A stretch of DNA of 64,000 nucleotides, taken from assembly GCF_009769735.1 (NCBI RefSeq), contig NZ_WSRO01000002.1:8171001-8235000 (forward strand), read 5' to 3'. Below, piece after piece: positions 59,931 to 64,000 of this stretch. Every line of letters starts with the position of its first letter. Position 1 is the stretch's first letter. The notes beneath the pieces are model-generated. The model was not told where the DNA came from, ran no database searches, and worked only from the letters and a program-made list of their open reading frames with translations. This stretch comes from Streptomyces sp. BA2. Lineage in GTDB: Bacteria > Actinomycetota > Actinomycetes > Streptomycetales > Streptomycetaceae. The translations under genes were made by a program, and so were the position numbers.

Positions 59931-61922
59931 GTGCAGGTCACGTTCGGGGTGCTCGGGCCGGTGGCGGCCTGGGACGGTGCCGGGGACGCCGTCGCGCTGA
60001 AGGGGCCGCGGCACCGCGCGGTGCTCGCCCGGCTGATCGTCGCCCGCCGCCGCGTCGTCCCGGTCGCCCGCCTGGTCGACGACCTGTGGGTGGACCCGCC
60101 CCAGGACGCGGTCGGGGCCGTACGCACCTTCGTGGCCGCGCTGCGCCGCGCCCTGGAGCCGGAGCGCCCGCCCCGCACACCCGCCCGGCTGCTCGTCACC
60201 GAGGGCCCGGGGTACGCCCTGCGCGCCGAGCAAGGCGCGGTGGACGCCTGGCGCTTCGAGCAGGCCGTGACCGACGCCGCGACCCTGCCGCCGCGGGAGG
60301 CCATCGACCGCCTGGAGGAGGCGTTCGGGTGGTGGCGCGGCCCCGCCTACGCCGAGTTCACCGAGGAGGCCTGGGCCGGCGCCGAGCGCTCCCGCCTTGG
60401 CGAGCTGCGCCTGCACGCCGTCGAGCGCCGGGCCGAGGCGCGCCTCGACCTGGGACGTGCCGCCGACGCGGTGCCGGATCTCGACGCGCACGTGGCCGAG
60501 CACCCCTGGCGTGAGGACGCCTGGCGGCTCCTTGCCCTCGCGCTCTACCGCACCGGCCGCCAGGGCGACGCGCTCGCGGTCCTGCGCCGGGCCCGCGCGC
60601 TCCTGGTCGAGCAGCTCGGCGTGGACCCCGGCCCGGCCCTTCGCCGCCTGGAGGCGGACATCCTCGGCCAGGCCCGCCACCTCGACCCCGTGCCGTCACG
60701 GACCGGGGACGCGGCGGAACGGGTGTGGGCCCGGGCCACCACCGCCTACGACCGGACCGTGGCGTCCAGCGCCCGCGCCAGGCTGGACTCGACGGTGGGT
60801 CTGCTGCGCAACCTGGCGGTGACCGGAGGCGGCGGCCTCGAAGCGGCGCGCGAGCACCGCGTGGCGGCCATCGAGGCGGCGGAGGAACTGGGCGACGCGG
60901 AACTCACCGCCCGAGTGATCGGCGCGTACGACGTCCCGGCGATCTGGACCCGTGTCGACGACCCACGCCGGGCCGCACAGGTCGTGGCGGCGGCCGAACG
61001 CACCCTGGCCGCGCTCGGTCCTGACGCGCACCCGGCGGCGCGGGCCCGCCTCCTTGCCACGATCGCCCTGGAGTCACGCGGCACCCGATCGGCGCGCGGG
61101 CCCCAGGCCGCCCGCCAGGCCGAGGAGATCGCCCGCCGCATCGACGACCCCGGACTCCTCGCGTTCGCCCTCAACGGCCTGTTCATGCAGACCTTCCACC
61201 GCACGGGTCTGGCCGCTCAGCGGGACGCGATCGGCGCCGAACTCGTCGCCCTGTCCACCCGGCACGGGCTCGCCACCTACGAGGTCCTCGGCCACCTCAT
61301 CCGCCTCCAGGCCCGCAGCGCGCTCGCGGACTTCCCTGGCGCCGACGGCCACGCGGCGGCCGCGGACCTCCTGGCGGAGCGTCACGAGCTGCCGCTGGTG
61401 GGCGTGTTCACCCACTGGTACGCGGCGCTGCGGCTCGCCGCCACCGGCCGGGCCCCGGCAGCCGAGACCGCCTACCGGAAAGCCGCGGCGCGACTGGACG
61501 GCGCGGGCATGCCCGGCCTGGAGCGCGGACTGCTGCCGCTGGCCCTGCTGTCCCTGGACTGCGGGCCGCAGGCTTCCACCGACGTACGAATCGGTCGAGG
61601 CCTGGACGAGAGCACGGACTGGGGGCCCTACGAACCCTGGGCCCGACCCCTCGTGCTGCTGACCCAGGGCCGCCGCGGCGACGCGGCAAAGGCGCTGCGC
61701 CTGCTCCCCGACCCGCCCCGCGACCTGATGCTCGAAGCCCTCTGGTGCCTGGCGGGGCGTGCGGCGATCGCCGTGGACGACCGGGAGACGATGGAGCGCG
61801 CCCATACCGAACTGACGTCGGCCTCCAGGGAGTTGGCGGGAGCGGGCAGCGGCCTGCTCACCCTGGGCCCGGTCGCCCGCCACCTCGACGACCTGGCCAC
61901 AGCGCTCCGCCGCCGCAGGTGA
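59931..61922 (+). CDS. SARP/AfsR-type regulator with BTAD and TPR-like region
   Basis: A 663-residue regulator. Residues 1-95 form an OmpR-like winged helix (QVTFGVLGPVAAWDGAGDAV, RLVDDLWVDPPQDAVGAVRT), 100-245 the bacterial transcription activator domain (EEAFGWWRGPAYAEF, EHPWREDAWRLLALALYRTG, ALAVLRRARALLVEQLGVDP), and the remainder is helical-repeat (TPR-like) without P-loop, so no NB-ARC module. GTG start at 59931. Likely controls the divergent hydrolase and itself. Confidence 0.9.
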   Translation: MQVTFGVLGPVAAWDGAGDAVALKGPRHRAVLARLIVARRRVVPVARLVDDLWVDPPQDAVGAVRTFVAALRRALEPERPPRTPARLLVTEGPGYALRAEQGAVDAWRFEQAVTDAATLPPREAIDRLEEAFGWWRGPAYAEFTEEAWAGAERSRLGELRLHAVERRAEARLDLGRAADAVPDLDAHVAEHPWREDAWRLLALALYRTGRQGDALAVLRRARALLVEQLGVDPGPALRRLEADILGQARHLDPVPSRTGDAAERVWARATTAYDRTVASSARARLDSTVGLLRNLAVTGGGGLEAAREHRVAAIEAAEELGDAELTARVIGAYDVPAIWTRVDDPRRAAQVVAAAERTLAALGPDAHPAARARLLATIALESRGTRSARGPQAARQAEEIARRIDDPGLLAFALNGLFMQTFHRTGLAAQRDAIGAELVALSTRHGLATYEVLGHLIRLQARSALADFPGADGHAAAADLLAERHELPLVGVFTHWYAALRLAATGRAPAAETAYRKAAARLDGAGMPGLERGLLPLALLSLDCGPQASTDVRIGRGLDESTDWGPYEPWARPLVLLTQGRRGDAAKALRLLPDPPRDLMLEALWCLAGRAAIAVDDRETMERAHTELTSASRELAGAGSGLLTLGPVARHLDDLATALRRRR

Positions 61923-61947
61923 GCGCCCGGGAGCGTTCCGAACAGGA

Positions 61948-62910
61948 CTAGCCCTTGCGGGTGTTGACCTCGTCGGTGAGCTGGGGGACGACGTCGAAGA
62001 GGTCGCCGACCATGCCGTAGTCGACCAGGTCGAAGATCGGGGCCTCGGCATCCTTGTTGATCGCCACGATCGTCTTCGAGGTCTGCATGCCCGCCCGGTG
62101 CTGGATCGCGCCCGAGATGCCCGAGGCGATGTACAGCTGCGGCGAGACGCTCTTGCCGGTCTGGCCGACCTGGTTGGAGTGCGGGTACCAGCCCGCGTCC
62201 ACCGCGGCGCGCGAAGCGCCCACGGCCGCGCCCAGGCTGTCGGCCAGGGACTCGATGAGGTGGAAGTTGTCCGCGCCGTTCACCCCGCGCCCACCGGAGA
62301 CCACGATCGCGGCCTCGGTCAGCTCCGGACGCCCGGTCGACTCACGCGGCGTGCGCCCGGTCACCTTGGTGCCGGTGGCCTGCTCCGAGAAGGAGACGGC
62401 GAGGGCCTCGACGGCGCCCGCTGCCGGGGCCGCCTCCACGGCGGCCGAGTTCGGCTTGACCGTGATGACCGGAGTGCCCGTGGAGACACGCGACTTGGTC
62501 GAGTAGGACGCGGCGAACGCGGACTGCGTGGCGACCGGGCCCTGGTCGGAGGCCTCCAGGTCGACGGCGTCGGTGATGATGCCGGACTTGATGCGCACCG
62601 CCAGACGGGCGGCGATCTCCTTGCCCTCGGCGGACGACGGCACCAGCACCGCGGCCGGGGACACCGCGTCGTAGGCGGCCTGCAGCGCGTCCACCTTCGG
62701 CACCACCAGGTACTCGGCGAACTCGGCGGCATCGGCGGTCAGGACCTTGACCGCACCGTGCTCGGCCAGCACCCCGGCCGTCTCGGCGGCACCGGCACCA
62801 AGCGCCAGCGCGACGGGCTCACCGACCCGGCGGGCCAGCGTCAAAAGCTCCAGGGTGGGCTTGCGGACAGAGCCGTCCACGTGGTCGACAAAGACGAGAA
62901 CTTCAGCCAT
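61948..62910 (-). CDS. etfA: Electron transfer flavoprotein alpha subunit
   Basis: A 320-residue FixB/EtfA protein. The N-terminal half binds the beta subunit ([20 protein letters not shown]); the C-terminal FAD domain has [78 protein letters not shown] and [19 protein letters not shown]. Carries electrons from acyl-CoA dehydrogenases to the quinone pool via ETF dehydrogenase. Downstream of the beta subunit in the same operon. Confidence 0.95.
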   Translation of the reverse strand: MAEVLVFVDHVDGSVRKPTLELLTLARRVGEPVALALGAGAAETAGVLAEHGAVKVLTADAAEFAEYLVVPKVDALQAAYDAVSPAAVLVPSSAEGKEIAARLAVRIKSGIITDAVDLEASDQGPVATQSAFAASYSTKSRVSTGTPVITVKPNSAAVEAAPAAGAVEALAVSFSEQATGTKVTGRTPRESTGRPELTEAAIVVSGGRGVNGADNFHLIESLADSLGAAVGASRAAVDAGWYPHSNQVGQTGKSVSPQLYIASGISGAIQHRAGMQTSKTIVAINKDAEAPIFDLVDYGMVGDLFDVVPQLTDEVNTRKG

Positions 62911-62961
62911 GACTCTTCCAATTTCCGTGACGTGTCAGCGAATCGGGGGACTAGAAGGGGA

Positions 62962-63747
62962 CTAGATGAACTTCTGGCCCGCGAGGAACTCGGCGAGCTG
63001 CTTGGCGCCATCGCCCTCGTCCTTGACGATCGTGCCCGCGGTGCGCGCGGGACGCTCGGTGGCCGATTCGACCTTCGTCCAGGCACCCTCCAGGCCCACT
63101 TCCTCGGCCTCCAGGTCGAGGTCGGAGAGGTCCCAGGACTCCACCGGCTTCTTCTTCGCCGCCATGATCCCCTTGAACGAGGGGTAGCGGGCCTCGCCCG
63201 ACTGGTCGGTCACCGACACCACCGCCGGAAGCGAGGCCTCCAGCTGCTCACTGGCCGCGTCACCGTCCCGACGGCCCTTGACCACACCGTCCGCCACCGC
63301 CACCTCGGACAGCAGCGTCACCTGCGGCACCCCCAGACGCTCGGCCAGCAGCGCCGGCACCACGCCCGCCGTGCCGTCCGTGGACGCCATGCCCGAGATC
63401 ACCAGGTCATAGCCGGCCTTCTCGATCGCCTTGGCCAGGACAAGCGACGTACCGATGATGTCCGTGCCGTGCAGGTCGTCGTCCTCGACGTGGATCGCCT
63501 TGTCGGCGCCCATGGACAGCGCCTTGCGCAGCGCGTCCTTGGCGTCCTCAGGACCCACCGTCAGCACGGTGATCTCCGCGTCGTCCGCCTCGTCGGCAAT
63601 CTGCAGGGCCTGCTCGACCGCGTACTCGTCGAGCTCCGACAGCAGGCCGTCCACGTCGTCACGGTCGACGGTCAGGTCATCGGCGAAGTGCCGGTCGCCG
63701 GTGGCGTCAGGCACGTACTTCACGGTGACAACGATCCTCAAGCTCAC
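62962..63747 (-). CDS. etfB: Electron transfer flavoprotein beta subunit
   Basis: A 261-residue FixA/EtfB protein: IVVTVKYVPDATGDRHFADD, LDEYAVEQALQIADEADDAE, VLTVGPEDAKDALRKALSMG, the ETF beta signature region VISGMASTDGTAGVVPALLA, and the C-terminal AMP-binding AKKKPVESWDLSDL. GTG at 63747 with GGTAGGAG upstream. Divergent from a TetR gene with a long palindrome in the gap. Confidence 0.95.
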   Translation of the reverse strand: MSLRIVVTVKYVPDATGDRHFADDLTVDRDDVDGLLSELDEYAVEQALQIADEADDAEITVLTVGPEDAKDALRKALSMGADKAIHVEDDDLHGTDIIGTSLVLAKAIEKAGYDLVISGMASTDGTAGVVPALLAERLGVPQVTLLSEVAVADGVVKGRRDGDAASEQLEASLPAVVSVTDQSGEARYPSFKGIMAAKKKPVESWDLSDLDLEAEEVGLEGAWTKVESATERPARTAGTIVKDEGDGAKQLAEFLAGQKFI

Positions 63748-63788
63748 GCCGGCTCTCCTACCTGGTGTGGTTCGTTATGACGACGGTA

Positions 63789-63825
63789 TGGCACTCAGTA
63801 CCCCCTGTAAAGGTACGTAGTGCCA
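63789..63825. promoter_or_regulatory. 37-bp imperfect palindrome between etfB and TetR genes
   Basis: Outer arms TGGCACT (63789-63795) and AGTGCCA (63819-63825) and inner arms GTACC (63798-63802) and GGTAC (63812-63816) share one centre at 63807. The position in the divergent promoter region fits a TetR-family operator, perhaps for two dimers. Confidence 0.7.
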
Positions 63826-63855
63826 GACGGGCCTTCTCGATGCTACGTTCCCCGC

Positions 63856-64000
63856 ATGACTGAGGCGCGCGGACCAGCGAAGAAGGCCCCCATGCGGGAG
63901 GTGCTCGCCAAGGCGGCGTTCCAGCTGTTCCTGGAGCGCGGCTTCGAGCAGACCACGGTGGACGACATCGTGGCGCGGGCCGGGGTCGGGCGCCGCTCCT
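63856..64000 (+). CDS. TetR family regulator, N-terminal part (runs off window)
   Basis: Forty-eight codons are visible: AKKAPMREVLAKAAFQLFLE, RGFEQTTVDDIVARAGVGRR. This is the TetR helix-turn-helix region up to the recognition helix. ATG at 63856. It is divergent from etfBA and probably regulates them and itself, perhaps in response to a fatty acyl-CoA (inference). Confidence 0.85.
   Translation, partial: MTEARGPAKKAPMREVLAKAAFQLFLERGFEQTTVDDIVARAGVGRRS

Overview
The window reads as Streptomyces chromosome: very high G+C with strong third-position GC bias, GTG/TTG starts, dense LacI/TetR/IclR/SARP/ANTAR regulators, secreted CAZymes and ABC sugar importers. It starts inside one gene and ends inside another.

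Region 1 (1-7385, +) is the end of a PKS/NRPS-type biosynthetic cluster: a reductase-like domain apparently lacking its catalytic Tyr/Lys, a free-standing adenylation enzyme, an MFS exporter, an FMN-dependent monooxygenase with a flavin reductase, a discrete malonyl-type acyltransferase and a type II thioesterase, mostly translationally coupled. A divergent DUF2568/TetR pair with an operator follows (7419-8520), then a transposase relic and a three-gene leftward operon of unknown membrane proteins (8826-11844).

Region 2 (12295-20508) is a fructan/fructose unit: LacI repressor, ATPase, permease and binding protein on minus; PfkB kinase and secreted GH32 levanase on plus. Near-identical paired operators, two 14-bp sites 16 bp apart, lie in the transporter/kinase gap and before the levanase. 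The levanase carries a domain inside a domain inside its catalytic domain. A broken second GH32 gene lies downstream.

Region 3 (21850-24873) is a VanA/VanB-like Rieske oxygenase operon with a 62-residue linker protein and an IclR regulator. Region 4 (about 25128-33347) is a xylan/xylo-oligosaccharide unit: a dead GH10 xylanase, LacI, bxlEFG-like importer, GH3 glycosidase and a second LacI. An ANTAR regulator and an alpha/beta hydrolase follow.

Region 5 (35584-45241, +) is the most striking part. Eight co-directional genes encode a secreted polysaccharide deacetylase resembling CE18 (Agd3), a PelF-like GT4, a polytopic membrane protein, a 4,6-dehydratase/epimerase, a nucleotidyltransferase, a second SDR, a spherulin-4/GH135 (Sph3-like) protein and a GH114 lipoprotein (Ega3-like). 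This matches, function for function, the fungal galactosaminogalactan cluster (uge3, gtb3, agd3, sph3, ega3), here in a Gram-positive bacterium. It suggests an uncharacterised alpha-galactosamine-type or 6-deoxy-HexNAc exopolysaccharide.

Region 6 (45379-64000) is mostly ordinary Streptomyces content: a TetR with a beta-lactamase-fold protein, two CNNM/HlyC membrane proteins, DUF1206, an MBL hydrolase, a GlxA-type regulator, a VOC protein, an unusual ECF sigma factor fused through a membrane segment to a CAP/SCP domain, a SARP-like regulator with candidate direct-repeat sites, ETF alpha/beta, and the start of a TetR gene with a large palindrome between it and the ETF operon. Identities rest on motif recognition in translated sequence; no database search was run.
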